A stretch of 64,000 nucleotides of DNA from Polyangium mundeleinium (GCF_028369105.1 NZ_JAQNDO010000001.1:10944501-11008500), one strand, 5' to 3'. Counted from the stretch's first letter, positions 41,401 to 50,124 are shown. Program-made: numbers and translations. Notes: generated from the letters alone by a model not told the origin.

Positions 41401-44208
41401 GGTCGCGCCCTCGACGGGCCGCCCCTCCGGATCGATCACGCCGAGCTCGACGGGCACGTCGTCGCCCACCCCATACCACGTCTGCGGGAGCTTCATCCCG
41501 GCATATCGCTTGGCCGGATGAACCACGACGCTCCCCCGCCCCGCGACGTGGCGATGCGAGGCGTCGGTCACATCCGCCTCGATCACGAATTTCTGCGGCC
41601 CGAGCGCGGGTGCAACTTCGAGCGCCTGCACGACCGCGAGCTTTCCTTCGGCCGAGAGCGACCCTTCGCCCGCGCGCGACCACGGCTGCTCCTCGTCGTC
41701 GTACCAGCGAGGCGCGCGCCGGAACGAGAGCCCCGCCGCGGTCAAAGGCCCCTCCGGGAAAGGCGCGCCCTCGCGCCGCACCGTCCACGAGGCGGCGGCG
41801 CCGTCCATCGGCGCGCCAAACAGATACCGCGCCCGCACCTCGGCCCGCATCGTATTCTTGGCGTCCGCGGCTGCATCGACGTCGACCACGAACCGAGGCG
41901 GCTCGAATTCAGCGACCTGCACGATCGTCTGCGCGAGCGGTTCCCCCTCCTGATCCGGCCGCTCCAGGAGGATCTGGTGCCGGCCGATCTTTGCGTCGGC
42001 CGGAATCGTGATCGTCGTGGAGACGCTGCCCATGTCGTTCGTCGTGAGCGTTTGCTGAAAGACATCGTCGCCCGTCGGGCCCACGACGTGCACGCGCAGG
42101 GATGCGCCCGCAATGGGCGCCAGCACGGACCCGTCGGGCTTTCGGACCGTTGCCTTGACGAACACGCTCGATCCGGGCCTGTAAATGCCACGGTCCGTCA
42201 GGACGAACGCCCGGCCGAACGACGAGGGCGCGCCCTCGCCCGAGGCGAGGTCCGGAAAGATTTGCCGCTCCGTGATGCCATCACCATCCAGCGGCAGAAT
42301 GAAATCCGCGTCCTGCGCGCGCACATCGAGGAAAGGCCGCTCCGTCGCGCGCAGGTCGAAAGGCAGGAGCGCGATGCCCGAGGCATCCGTGGTCACGCCG
42401 GCCGAATTCTCGTCGCCCGAGAGGCGCACGAGCGCGCCCTGCACCGGCGCGCCGCCCGCGAGCCGCGAGACCTGCACGATCGTCGCATTCGGCGTCGCGC
42501 GGGTGTGCACGGCGAGCGAGCGCTCGTCGCCGGGCCGAATCAGCGCGACGATGGGCTTGGCCGCCTCGCTCCCGCGCGGAAACTTCGCGAGCTTCGCGCT
42601 GAAGGCAATCTCGTCGGCCGCGATCGACGTGACGTAACTTTGTCCCGCCGAGAGGTGCTTCGAGAGGTCGAGCTGCGTCGTGACGAGCTTGTTTCGTTCG
42701 GCCTTGATGGCGATCGGAATCCGCACGGGAGCGGCCTCGGGGGGCAGGTCCCGCGTACGCACGCGCCGGAGCGCGGCTTCCTGCGCGGCGCGGTCCGTGG
42801 AGGCGACGGGCCAGGCGAGGAGCGAGGCTTTGGCGACGTTGCGCGAGGTCACTGCGAAATGGCGTGTCGTCTCCGGATCGAGCCACAACATGCCGTCCGC
42901 CATCGTCACGCTCGCGGGCATCGGGGCCATCTCGGCGCGGAAGGAAGCGGGCTTCGCGAGGCGGCTGCCGTGATCGTCGACGAGGCCGTCGATCGTGACC
43001 TCGTATGACTTCGAGGGCTCGAACTCGCCGCGGATCACGATTTCATTGTCCCAACGCTCGTTCCGCACGGTCATGTTCCGCACGGCCGGGCTCACGCGTA
43101 CGCGGGCCGCGAGTTTGTCGTCCGGGGTCGCGATCGCCTGATTGAACGACACGCGAATCTCGCGCCCCGCCGTGTAGAGCTTCCCGTCCTGGAACGTGCA
43201 CGACCGCTGCCGCCCGTCGTCGTCCCAGTACCATTCGCACGTCACCTCCGAAAAGGCGAGCGCCTCCGCCACGGTCACGTCGATCTCCCGTGCCTGGTGA
43301 AGTTTTTCCAGGAACCGCGGCTTCGCCTGGAGAACCAGCTTCGTGCCGGCCGCGACGGGCGAGACGGGGCGGACGAGCACGACGAACTTCGGATCGACCT
43401 TGATCCCCTGGAACGTCGGCGTCTTCGGGTGATCCATGACGACGGAGATGGGTCGTTCGGTCGCCGCGTCGGTCAGCGTGATGAGGCTCCGCGCGAGGCC
43501 GAGGTCGATGGGCTGATCATAAAGAACCGCGAACGTCGAGCGCGCGCCGACGTCGCGGCCGTCATTCGGGTGCATCGCGATCACACGGTGGCGGCCGGCG
43601 ACGGGGATGTAGCCGAGATCCTTGCCGGCAATCGTGACGCCCGGGGTCGCCTTGAATTGCGCTTTCCAGGCCTCCTTCAGGCCGGCGCCCGCAGGCGTCT
43701 TCAATTCGCCGAGCTCCACGCCGTACGTGGTCTCCGTGTCGAACGGGCGCTTCGCCACGAATTCGAGCGTGGTATCGCTCAGCCAATACGCCTCGCCCTC
43801 CACGCTCGGCGTCAGGCGAATCGTGCCCTCTGCGGCCTTCGCCGGCCCTTTGGCCGCGGGATCGGGCGCGGGGCGCGCGATCCGCTGATTGAACACGATG
43901 CGGAACGAGGGGCCGCGGAACGAGAATTTTCGGTCGTCGTCGAGACTCGGGCTCTGGACGACGAGGTCGGTGGAGGTGCGGTCGACCTCGTCGCCATACG
44001 CCGGCAGGCGATCCTTCCGCGACACGGCCGGGGGAAAGACCAGCGGCTCGTCGCCCTTGTGCACGGCCCGCTCGATGACGACGGGCGGCGGAGGTTGTCC
44101 GGGCAGGGTGGTGGGAACGGAGGGCGTGCTGCTGCAAACGAGGCCAACCGAGGAGGCGAGCAGCACGGCCGGGACGAGCCAGAGGGGACGGGTGCGGGCG
44201 GGGGACAT
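38464..44208 (-). CDS. Bacterial alpha-2-macroglobulin with intact thioester motif
   Basis: A 1914-residue periplasmic protease-trap protein of the YfhM/ECAM type. ATG 44208 has GGAAGG upstream and opens a lipoprotein-like signal ending SVGLVC. Early MG domains carry FNQRIARP-type strands. The bait/MG core includes AFVLTDRGIYRPGSSVFVKA, the hallmark MG motif. The alpha-2-macroglobulin domain has ALAVVDEGVLRLTDF and VRFKLPDNLTEFRIMAVA. The thioester is Cys1439-Val-Glu-Gln1442 in LGYPHGCVEQTTSS, followed by the alpha-helical thioester domain (GGLAYWPGGDEPNVYGTAYA). A protease cutting the bait would expose the thioester and be covalently trapped. It is the first gene of the pair with pbpC. A 270-nt divergent gap separates it from the gene at 44479. 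Confidence 0.93.
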   Translation of the reverse strand: MSPARTRPLWLVPAVLLASSVGLVCSSTPSVPTTLPGQPPPPVVIERAVHKGDEPLVFPPAVSRKDRLPAYGDEVDRTSTDLVVQSPSLDDDRKFSFRGPSFRIVFNQRIARPAPDPAAKGPAKAAEGTIRLTPSVEGEAYWLSDTTLEFVAKRPFDTETTYGVELGELKTPAGAGLKEAWKAQFKATPGVTIAGKDLGYIPVAGRHRVIAMHPNDGRDVGARSTFAVLYDQPIDLGLARSLITLTDAATERPISVVMDHPKTPTFQGIKVDPKFVVLVRPVSPVAAGTKLVLQAKPRFLEKLHQAREIDVTVAEALAFSEVTCEWYWDDDGRQRSCTFQDGKLYTAGREIRVSFNQAIATPDDKLAARVRVSPAVRNMTVRNERWDNEIVIRGEFEPSKSYEVTIDGLVDDHGSRLAKPASFRAEMAPMPASVTMADGMLWLDPETTRHFAVTSRNVAKASLLAWPVASTDRAAQEAALRRVRTRDLPPEAAPVRIPIAIKAERNKLVTTQLDLSKHLSAGQSYVTSIAADEIAFSAKLAKFPRGSEAAKPIVALIRPGDERSLAVHTRATPNATIVQVSRLAGGAPVQGALVRLSGDENSAGVTTDASGIALLPFDLRATERPFLDVRAQDADFILPLDGDGITERQIFPDLASGEGAPSSFGRAFVLTDRGIYRPGSSVFVKATVRKPDGSVLAPIAGASLRVHVVGPTGDDVFQQTLTTNDMGSVSTTITIPADAKIGRHQILLERPDQEGEPLAQTIVQVAEFEPPRFVVDVDAAADAKNTMRAEVRARYLFGAPMDGAAASWTVRREGAPFPEGPLTAAGLSFRRAPRWYDDEEQPWSRAGEGSLSAEGKLAVVQALEVAPALGPQKFVIEADVTDASHRHVAGRGSVVVHPAKRYAGMKLPQTWYGVGDDVPVELGVIDPEGRPVEGATVTAKLERVEWQYARRRGAGGSLEWDWTSKKIEAGRCTVTSGKQPVTCKVNIGRSGSYEITAEVDGRVGGAMGLWAYGSEGEALPAAPERPHALDLSADKSKYAPGETAKILVRNPFPEATLVTTIEQGDLLEKRAMRVKAGATVIDVPLRAEHAPYVHATATLLPIGAKGRAATDYKIGAVRLPVSMAGARLEVAARSDKPFYRPGDEAEIDIEVTDGGKPEGDAEVALAVVDEGVLRLTDFHPIDPAAALRPGRGLSFRVRDSRSDLGELFERSHVPGDGGGAALSTITEARKKFVETALFKPDVRPDAQGKAKVRFKLPDNLTEFRIMAVALDREGKGAKSEASFLVKKPVMLVPVVPRFARVGDRFEAATMLHNETAAALGATVRLGARSQTVNVPAGGKARVGFSLEPAAAGALPLLFSAEDEAGKKLDEVEAKLAVDEPGIDERPRLGGSFVRNEEVLLDVPAGVIERGGFLTVKVGEHLWPELGARLEWLLGYPHGCVEQTTSSTLPLIAARTILPRIGVTRLSEGELQKRIAAGIQRLATMRTDSGGLAYWPGGDEPNVYGTAYAIRAVLLAKKAGINPPAGLLEGMQRFLADRMLDEDTAPEVSAAIAESLADAGALDRSAADALFDRKQEQSVFGLGSLALALASLPEQEDRVKTLLDMIEASFDERGALSNTKRMNDFYYYGSPARSRAQAAIALARLRRSSTILPLLLREIAADMDDYTTQATAYSLLALSQHLEASTDDGVIVRVKLDGESLAPTTDLGFGSKEFAIPLSRVRGKKMKLVLEAEGDRSVGYAITSAWQRAIAAADSPAGTRGENGPSVYRVISDPRGGAVDLSKVKAGDLLRVALYARLPEVGDERRGYVALTDRLPAGFEPVQPDLATVASAPGIDAHHPFYSALRWSSSEASHIEMRDDRVNVYFDKVWGDSVAATYLVRATTPGVFALPAAAGELMYEPDSVGYSDAGQVTIQ

Positions 44209-44478
44209 GGTCCGTGCACCTTCCACGCCCTGCGCCGCTCGGAGAGGTGAATGAAAACGCATGGTTACGATCTCCGGTGTGTGTCCGGCGGGCCGCGACG
44301 TGTGGAAACCACGCCGCGGGGTGGGCCCAGCGGGGACGACACGCGCATGCGAGGCTCCATCGTTCGATGCTACCACCATTTCCCACGCAGGGCGTCATTC
44401 AAAAATATGTGGCAAAAAGCCTGCTCGTGTCTGGAAATGGGTAGAGCATCGGGGGCATGATCCCGGGGGGAGGATCGA

Positions 44479-45585
44479 ATGGGCGCAGTCACGGTCGAAA
44501 GCCTCTTCGAAGAGCTCGCCGGCACCATCGAACAGTGGACCGTACCGCCGAGCCGCGTTCCTGGATGGACGGAGCCTCCGCGGCCCTGGCGCGCGACGAT
44601 CGATGACGCGCTGCATGTGCTTTCGGGCGACGGACGGCTCGCGCGGGTCGACGCGCTCGGGCATCCCCTCGTGGAATCACTCGTGGCCATCGCGACGCGC
44701 CCGCTCTGGAGCTTCTTCGCAGCGCAGGAGGGCCGAAATCGGGCGCTCGGCGAGCTCGTCCAGAACCTCGCGAACCCAGGGCGCATCAATCAAGGGCTCA
44801 AGGGCACCTGCGCCGCGACTTGCGTCGAGATTTACCTCGCCATGCAGGATCCGGCCGAATACGCGCGCCTCGTGGCCGGGCTCATCTCCGCGTCCGGACG
44901 GGCCACGCTGCGGTCGGGCGAGGAGCTCGTCTGCGACGAGGACATCCTTTTGCCGAGCGCCGGCGAGCGCGGCCGCAATCCCATCAGCCGGATCTTCCAG
45001 GGCGCGTGCATGGAGTTCGCGTATCCCGACCTCGATTACGACAACATCATGGACAGCCACTTCAAGGGCGACGCGTGCGTCGGGAGCGGGCTCGAAATGG
45101 GCGCGTTCGAGCGGCTCCTCGTCGCGGTCACGGGCAAACCTTGGAAGACGCTCTCGACGCAGCACGCGATGATGGCGAAGGCGCTCGCGAAGCTCGGCAT
45201 TTCGACGGAGGGCGTGGCCGACCTCGCGCGCGACGGGCTCTCGATCGTCGAGCAATCGACGCGCAAAGGGGAGCCGGTCTTCGCGACGATCGTGATCCCC
45301 GCCGTGACGGGCTTCCAGGGCGACACAGGGGGCGAGCCCCTCCGGCACGCGGAGCACAAGATTTTGGTGCTCTCGGTCGACGGGGAGGAAGGCGTCGTGC
45401 ATTACGACGATCCCATCGATCCACACGAGCGCTGGTTCGAGGGCGCGAACGTGCGGATCGAGGACGAGTACGGCCGGTGCAGCATGCCGATCGCCGATTT
45501 CGAGCGGCTCCTCGGCGACCTGTCCTATCGCGAGGAATTATGGGATCGGTCGCTGCCCCGGCCCACGGCGGGCGGACGCGGCTGA
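44479..45585 (+). CDS. Cysteine-peptidase-like protein of unknown function
   Basis: 368 residues with an excellent ribosome site (GGGGGGAGG about 6 nt upstream). There is no signal peptide. I recognise no named family, but the layout resembles a papain-type or C39-type fold. INQGLKGTCAATCVEIYLA puts Cys111 at the start of a helix after a Gln106-x4-Cys111 pattern typical of an oxyanion Gln. Later LRHAEHKILVLSVDGEEG supplies His290/His293 in a strand, and VHYDDPIDPHERW supplies Asp310/Asp311. This Gln-Cys-His-Asp order fits a cysteine peptidase or transglutaminase-like triad. An acidic loop (LVCDEDILLPSAGERGRN) lies between. Cytoplasmic or exported by another route; target unknown. Confidence 0.7.
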   Translation: MGAVTVESLFEELAGTIEQWTVPPSRVPGWTEPPRPWRATIDDALHVLSGDGRLARVDALGHPLVESLVAIATRPLWSFFAAQEGRNRALGELVQNLANPGRINQGLKGTCAATCVEIYLAMQDPAEYARLVAGLISASGRATLRSGEELVCDEDILLPSAGERGRNPISRIFQGACMEFAYPDLDYDNIMDSHFKGDACVGSGLEMGAFERLLVAVTGKPWKTLSTQHAMMAKALAKLGISTEGVADLARDGLSIVEQSTRKGEPVFATIVIPAVTGFQGDTGGEPLRHAEHKILVLSVDGEEGVVHYDDPIDPHERWFEGANVRIEDEYGRCSMPIADFERLLGDLSYREELWDRSLPRPTAGGRG

Positions 45586-45598
45586 GCGCTTCGGCTCA
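45583..45598. terminator. Hairpin whose arms contain both convergent stop codons
   Basis: TGAGC (45583-45587), loop GCTTCG, GCTCA (45594-45598). The left arm starts with the plus-strand stop TGA and the right arm ends with the minus-strand stop. Likely a shared end signal, though short and without a T tract. Confidence 0.45.
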
Positions 45599-47386
45599 AC
45601 CGGCGTAGGCCTCGTCCTGCTCGATCCGGCTCAGCACCCAGTCGAACGTGCTCGCCTCGACGAGCGTCCCGCAATACCCGCAGCGCTCGGCCATCTCCAT
45701 GGTGAGCGTCGCGCCGCATTGCGGGCAGGCAGGCGCGGCGCGCGTGGGGCCGTGCTGCGTCGCGCTCCGCACGAGGGTCCAGTATTCGGTGTACGCGCGC
45801 TCCTTGTTGCGCCGGCCGCCGACGACGGCTTGGTCCCCCACCTGGATCGTATAATCGAGCCCGGTCGCGTGCACCCGCACGGTCGCGGCCTCGTACCATC
45901 GGTCTGACGAGATCCGCACGAGCTCGATCCGCAGGATGCGCGCATTCTCGGTGACGTTCCGGAGCCCCTGCTGCCGATAGGCCTCGATCCAGTAGCTCTG
46001 CGATCTCCAAAGCCGATCCGTGAGGCAAGGCCGTGCGCGGTTCCATTCGAGCGACGTCCACGCGTGCTGCATGGTGGCGAAGATCCATTGCACGCGCCCG
46101 AAAAACGTCGATTCGGTGAAGGACGTGTCGCGCCGCGCCATCTCCATGCGTTGCGCCGAGAGCCCCGGATCGAAGACCGTGGGCAGCTCGGTGCCCTCCT
46201 CCTCCGTCGTGCCCGTGAGCATGGGGCCGCGTGTCTCGCGGGCGAGGAGGTCGATCCGCTCGACGACCCAGTCGAATTGCCCCGAGTCCACGGCCTGGCT
46301 GCAATACGTGCAGCGCCCGTGCGTCGTGCGTTCGAGCGGCGCGCCGCAGTTCGGGCAGACGAACGAGCGGACCCGATCGGGCGACCGTGAGCGCGCGCCG
46401 AACGATCGCACGAAGGTCCAGCGCTCCAGCGCGTAAAAGGAGGTCGGGGGCGCGCCCTGCGGATCCTCGGTATAATTGGATTCGAGCTCCACGACGAGCC
46501 GGCTTTGCTGGGTCCGCGTATCGACCGCGAACGACACGAGCCGGAGCGACCCAACGATGACGGTCGTGACCGGGACGCGCGGCAAGCTGCCGAGGGTCGT
46601 CCGCGCGGCCGGGCGAAGATAAGGCGAGTACTTTTCGAGCGCATTCGATCCGCGGGCGGTGTGCGCCTCGGCGTAGAGCGCGGTGATGAAGTCTTCGAGC
46701 AGGATGACCGAGAAATCCGGATCCTGGCCGCGCAGCCGTTCCATCTTGCGGCGAACCTCGGCCGGGCTCTCCTCGGGCTCGGACGGCACGTACATGGGTC
46801 CGGTGAAATGGCCCGCGGAGGACCAGCCCACGTCGAGCTGGTTGCGCTTTCGTTGCCTGTGCAGGAAGAGCCCGATGAGGAACATGGGCATCGCGAGCAC
46901 GCCCGCGCCCACGGCGAAGAAGCCGGCGCCGAAGACGAACCCGACCATACGCTCGGCCGCAGACGTGGTGTCAGGCCCGATCGGAATGGGCGCGTGCGGC
47001 GCGGGCGCCGGATAGATCGAGGCGCCGGGCGAGGGGGCTTGGTTGGCGCGAAGAGCCCCGCTCTGGTCTCGAAAGGCCCAGACCGTCTTGCGCGGGGTGC
47101 CGCCGCCGGAGCTCCTCGATCCGCTCCCGGTGCTGCCGCCAATCGAGATCGGCCGGCTTCCCGAGCTCGAACCGGAAGATCGGCTGCCGCTGCCGCTGCT
47201 CGACGAACGGCTGCCGCTGCTGCTGCTCGACGAACGGCTCCCGCTGCTGCTGCTGCTGCCGGACGAGCGTGAGCCTCCGCCCTTGAAGGAGCTGCCGCCG
47301 CCGGGGCGCGCGAAGGCCGTATCGTTGGACCCCACAAGGAGCAACGAGAGGAGCACCGATCCGAGGAGCCTCTTGCGCCGTTTCAT
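45596..47386 (-). CDS. Exported Tim44-like protein with two zinc ribbons
   Basis: A 596-residue protein with a signal peptide, a Ser/Gly/Arg low-complexity stretch (about 30-95), and a membrane helix near 150-175 (MVGFVFGAGFFAVGAGVLAMP). Two copies follow of one module: a Tim44-like alpha/beta domain followed by a four-Cys zinc ribbon and an FDWV helix. Module 1 ends CPNCGAPL, CTYCS, FDWVVERIDLL. Module 2 ends CPQCGATL, CGYCG, FDWVLSRIEQ. Tim44-like domains bind membranes or proteins. The start is ATG 47386, with GAGGTGA 7 nt upstream; GTG 47392, which would overlap the previous stop, has its ribosome site too close. It is the last gene of the cluster with the TPM protein and a lipoprotein. 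Confidence 0.8.
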   Translation of the reverse strand: MKRRKRLLGSVLLSLLLVGSNDTAFARPGGGSSFKGGGSRSSGSSSSSGSRSSSSSSGSRSSSSGSGSRSSGSSSGSRPISIGGSTGSGSRSSGGGTPRKTVWAFRDQSGALRANQAPSPGASIYPAPAPHAPIPIGPDTTSAAERMVGFVFGAGFFAVGAGVLAMPMFLIGLFLHRQRKRNQLDVGWSSAGHFTGPMYVPSEPEESPAEVRRKMERLRGQDPDFSVILLEDFITALYAEAHTARGSNALEKYSPYLRPAARTTLGSLPRVPVTTVIVGSLRLVSFAVDTRTQQSRLVVELESNYTEDPQGAPPTSFYALERWTFVRSFGARSRSPDRVRSFVCPNCGAPLERTTHGRCTYCSQAVDSGQFDWVVERIDLLARETRGPMLTGTTEEEGTELPTVFDPGLSAQRMEMARRDTSFTESTFFGRVQWIFATMQHAWTSLEWNRARPCLTDRLWRSQSYWIEAYRQQGLRNVTENARILRIELVRISSDRWYEAATVRVHATGLDYTIQVGDQAVVGGRRNKERAYTEYWTLVRSATQHGPTRAAPACPQCGATLTMEMAERCGYCGTLVEASTFDWVLSRIEQDEAYAG

Positions 47387-47388
47387 GG

Positions 47389-48015
47389 TCACGTCACCTC
47401 GTCGCTGAGCTCGTTGATGTCGTCCGCGCGCGGCGGGAGGGCTTCCTTCAGCCAGGCGCCGAGGCCTCGGACCGCGGCGGCAAACCCCTCCATGGGCAAC
47501 CCTTCGGCCACGGCGCGCTCGATCCCGCGGATCGCCTCGCCCGGCTGGCCGTCGCTCTCGCGGCGGAGGATGCCGATATCGGTGACGACTTCGGCGCGGC
47601 GCTCGAAGACGGAAATGTAGATGAGAATGCCCGTGCGGTCCCGGGTCCCCGCGATCCCCTGGTCGAGGAACGCCTCACGCGCGGCCGCGCGCACCTGGCG
47701 CGCCTGCAATGCTTTCGGCAAGAGGAGCCGCCGCAAGGACGCGAGGTTGGCGCAAAACACGGCGCCCGCGAGGAACAGGAGGAGCAGCGCCGGCGGCACG
47801 AGGTCGTCCGTGAACTCCGTCGGCGCATAAATGTAGACGCAGAGGCCGACGAACGCGCAGATCATACCGAACAGGTAGTCGGCCTGGCGGTAGGCCCCCG
47901 ATCGGGGCCGCACCGTGATGACGATCTCGGCGGAGCACGTCGCCTCGACCTCCTTGATGAGGCCCTCGATCTGCGCCCGCTCCGCCCCATCCTTTCGCCA
48001 CGATATCGACGCCAT
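47389..48015 (-). CDS. TPM-domain membrane protein
   Basis: A 208-residue TPM family protein (the domain shared by TLP18.3, Psb32 and MOLO-1, often adjacent to LemA). It begins with the domain (IEGLIKEVEATCSAEIVITVRPRSG). Two hydrophobic helices follow (about 50-72 and 78-100), then a C-terminal half with TGILIYISVFERRAEVVTDIGI, the typical TPM strand pair. The start is ATG 48015, with GAGGA 5-9 nt upstream and the preceding stop 2 nt away. The long upstream extension is Arg-rich and non-conserved. Cotranscribed with the Tim44-like gene (stop/start distance of 2 nt). Confidence 0.82.
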   Translation of the reverse strand: MASISWRKDGAERAQIEGLIKEVEATCSAEIVITVRPRSGAYRQADYLFGMICAFVGLCVYIYAPTEFTDDLVPPALLLLFLAGAVFCANLASLRRLLLPKALQARQVRAAAREAFLDQGIAGTRDRTGILIYISVFERRAEVVTDIGILRRESDGQPGEAIRGIERAVAEGLPMEGFAAAVRGLGAWLKEALPPRADDINELSDEVT

Positions 48016-48017
48016 GA

Positions 48018-48857
48018 TCAATCCTCGGTGGGCAGACCGGGGAGAGCCTTCCGCGCCGCGGCCTTCAGCGCCTCCTCGATGTTGCGCTGAAAATTCCCGG
48101 CAAGGGCACCCTTGACGTTCGTCCTGTCGTCGGTGACGTCGACCGCGGCGCTGTTCTCCGCGACGAACCCGAATCCGCCGAGGTGGCTGCCCGATTCCAC
48201 GTCGAACACGAGCACCTCGGCCTTCAGATACCCGCCGTCGAACCGATGGCACGTCCCGGCGTCGTCTGCGCCTGCATCACTCGCGCCCGCATCGCCCGCA
48301 CCGCCATCACCCGCGCCCGCGTCGAACAGGCTACACGCAGTCGACGTCCTCGGAGCCGAAGGCTCGACGAACGCAATCGAGCGGATGACGAGCAGATACC
48401 GGAGCGCCTGGCAAAGGTCGAGCACCTCGTCCGCGCGATAGCTGCTCATCGTCGGCGGCGCCGATTGCGGGTACGCCGCGTCATACGGCTCCCGGTGCGT
48501 CGCGAGCACCGACGCACATCGATTGATCTTCCCCGACGCGGGCACCCGATGCGGGACGTTCCCGAGCTCGGCGAGATTGTCGAGGTCTTCGAGGTACACG
48601 ACCGAGGCATTGACCCCGGCGATGCCGCTGCCCCACGCCACCACCGGCGCCGGGCCCCCGGCGATGTGGACGGCGTCGCTCGACACCACGGGCAAGGCGC
48701 GGGCTTGCTCCCGCAGGGCCTTGACGTTGGCGAGCTTCGCCTCGACCGGGGCGCGATGCTCGGCGAGGACCTCCTTCAGGTCCTTGCCCAAGAAGCAGCC
48801 TGCCGCGAATGCAGGAGCGAGGAGGAAAAGGAAAAACCGCGCCGTCCGAAGAGGCAT
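48018..48857 (-). CDS. Lipoprotein of unknown function
   Basis: 279 residues. MPLRTARFFLFLLAPAFAAGC is a clear lipoprotein signal. A helical segment follows (KDLKEVLAEHRAPVEAKLANVKALREQA), then a mixed domain with YRADEVLDLCQALRYLLVIRSIAFVEP. A repeated Gly/Asp/Ala stretch (DAGAGDGGAGDAGASDAGADDAG-like, made of short direct DNA repeats around 48255-48320) and YLKAEVLVFDVESGSHLGGFGF come next. It ends in a helical tail. Not assignable to a family. Tight spacing to the TPM gene suggests a common complex at the envelope. Confidence 0.75.
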   Translation of the reverse strand: MPLRTARFFLFLLAPAFAAGCFLGKDLKEVLAEHRAPVEAKLANVKALREQARALPVVSSDAVHIAGGPAPVVAWGSGIAGVNASVVYLEDLDNLAELGNVPHRVPASGKINRCASVLATHREPYDAAYPQSAPPTMSSYRADEVLDLCQALRYLLVIRSIAFVEPSAPRTSTACSLFDAGAGDGGAGDAGASDAGADDAGTCHRFDGGYLKAEVLVFDVESGSHLGGFGFVAENSAAVDVTDDRTNVKGALAGNFQRNIEEALKAAARKALPGLPTED

Positions 48858-48896
48858 GCGGGCCAGTCTACCAGCCCTCGCCTCGTCCGTGCGTCG

Positions 48897-49289
48897 TCAG
48901 CAGGCGCCGGCGCAACCGCGGACGCTGTGGAACCAGAGGCCGCCCTGGTTTTCGCACGCGTCGCGCTCGAGCTTGATCGTACAGCAGCGCTTCGCGTCCC
49001 CGCCGCAGACCTGCTCTACGGGGCCGCTCCGCAGGCAACAAACCTCGGTGTCCTCGTCGAGGGGCACGTCCATCTTGGGCTTCTCGGGCGCCGAGGGCAG
49101 CGAGACCGAGGGCGGCGCAGGCACGTCGACGGAGGGCACCTGGGGCGTCTGGGGCAATTGCGGAAGCTGGACCTTCGGCGGCTGGGGCGCGTCGGGCAGG
49201 CCGATGAGCTGGCAACCCAAGGGGCCTCCCGCGAGGGCGACCATGACGAAGGGCACGCAGAGGGCGACGAGATGGCGGAGCGGCTTCAC
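48897..49289 (-). CDS. Small Pro-rich, Cys-rich exported protein
   Basis: About 130 residues. GTG 49289 gives VKPLRHLVALCVPFVMVALAG as signal, ending PLGC (imperfect lipobox), with AAGGGG just upstream; GTG 49319 is an in-frame alternative. A Pro/Val/Pro-rich rod (PQPPKVQLPQLPQTPQVPSV) leads to a compact C-terminal domain with eight Cys (VCCL, VCGG, RCCTI, DACEN, RGCAGAC), likely disulfide-bonded. Unknown function. It lies 39 nt upstream of the lipoprotein gene and may head the same operon. Confidence 0.65.
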   Translation of the reverse strand: MKPLRHLVALCVPFVMVALAGGPLGCQLIGLPDAPQPPKVQLPQLPQTPQVPSVDVPAPPSVSLPSAPEKPKMDVPLDEDTEVCCLRSGPVEQVCGGDAKRCCTIKLERDACENQGGLWFHSVRGCAGAC

Positions 49290-49421
49290 GATCCCCTTGC
49301 ATCGCCGAGGGACGGGCACCTCGGCGGACAGTTCAGGTCCACGTGTGTCTCACGAACACGCGCCGGTGGCAAGATCCCGCCAGCTCTTCCACCGGACCGC
49401 GCGGGACATTAGGGTCGCCGG

Positions 49422-50087
49422 ATGCCCGCCTGGACCCTGCCCGCCCTCGTCGCGGCTTGCTTCTTCGGCCTGCACTACCTCGCCCTGCGCGCGTCGAGCG
49501 GGCGCATCGGCGACGCCCTCGGCGCGCTCTGCCTCGAAGGAACCGCGGCCCTCGGGATCGTCGTCTGGATCGTCGTGCGCCGCGAAGCCGAGAGCACGCC
49601 CACGAGCACGCCCGGCGTCGTGTGGGCCTGCCTCGCGGGCCTCTGCATCAGCGTCGCGACGACGCTCCTCTTCACGGCTCTTCGCCTCGGCGGCCCGGTC
49701 GCCGCGACGGGCACGCTCGCGCTCGGCGGCGGCGTGGTCCTCTCGGCCGCCCTCGCCCCGCTCATCTTTGGCGAGGGTTTTACGGTGCGGCGCGCGCTCG
49801 GCGTCGCGCTCGGCGTGATCGCGATGCTCCTGCTCGCGACCCCTTCCGATGCGAAGGAAACGCCCCAAGATGCAGGCGGGGAGGAGGCTTCACCCATGCC
49901 GAACCAGGATCGCCACACAACCGAGTCCGGCCACGACCCGAAACGAGTGGTGGGCGTGCGCCAGCGAGAGATCCAACACGGGGAGGTCGAGCGCGAGCGG
50001 GAACGCCAGCGCGCCGAGCCCACGATCGACGAGCTCGTCGAGGAGAACGATCCTCGCTCGAGCGCCGAGGAGTCCGAGGAGATCTAG
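49422..50087 (+). CDS. Half-size EamA/DMT-like transporter with hydrophilic tail
   Basis: 221 residues. The first 140 form four or five helices with the EamA pattern (LPALVAACFFGLHYLALR; VATTLLFTALRLGGPVAATGT; LAPLIFGEGFTVRRALGVALGVIAMLLL). Standard EamA proteins have two such halves (about 290 residues), so this is a single repeat, closer in size to small multidrug-resistance proteins. The last 80 residues are charged (GEVERERERQRAEPTIDELVEEN), an unusual soluble tail. GC-rich third positions continue through the tail, so I keep it as coding. No clear ribosome site. Confidence 0.62.
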   Translation: MPAWTLPALVAACFFGLHYLALRASSGRIGDALGALCLEGTAALGIVVWIVVRREAESTPTSTPGVVWACLAGLCISVATTLLFTALRLGGPVAATGTLALGGGVVLSAALAPLIFGEGFTVRRALGVALGVIAMLLLATPSDAKETPQDAGGEEASPMPNQDRHTTESGHDPKRVVGVRQREIQHGEVERERERQRAEPTIDELVEENDPRSSAEESEEI

Positions 50088-50124
50088 CGCCGGGATACCG
50101 TTGCCAGCGGGCGCGCGGAATGCC

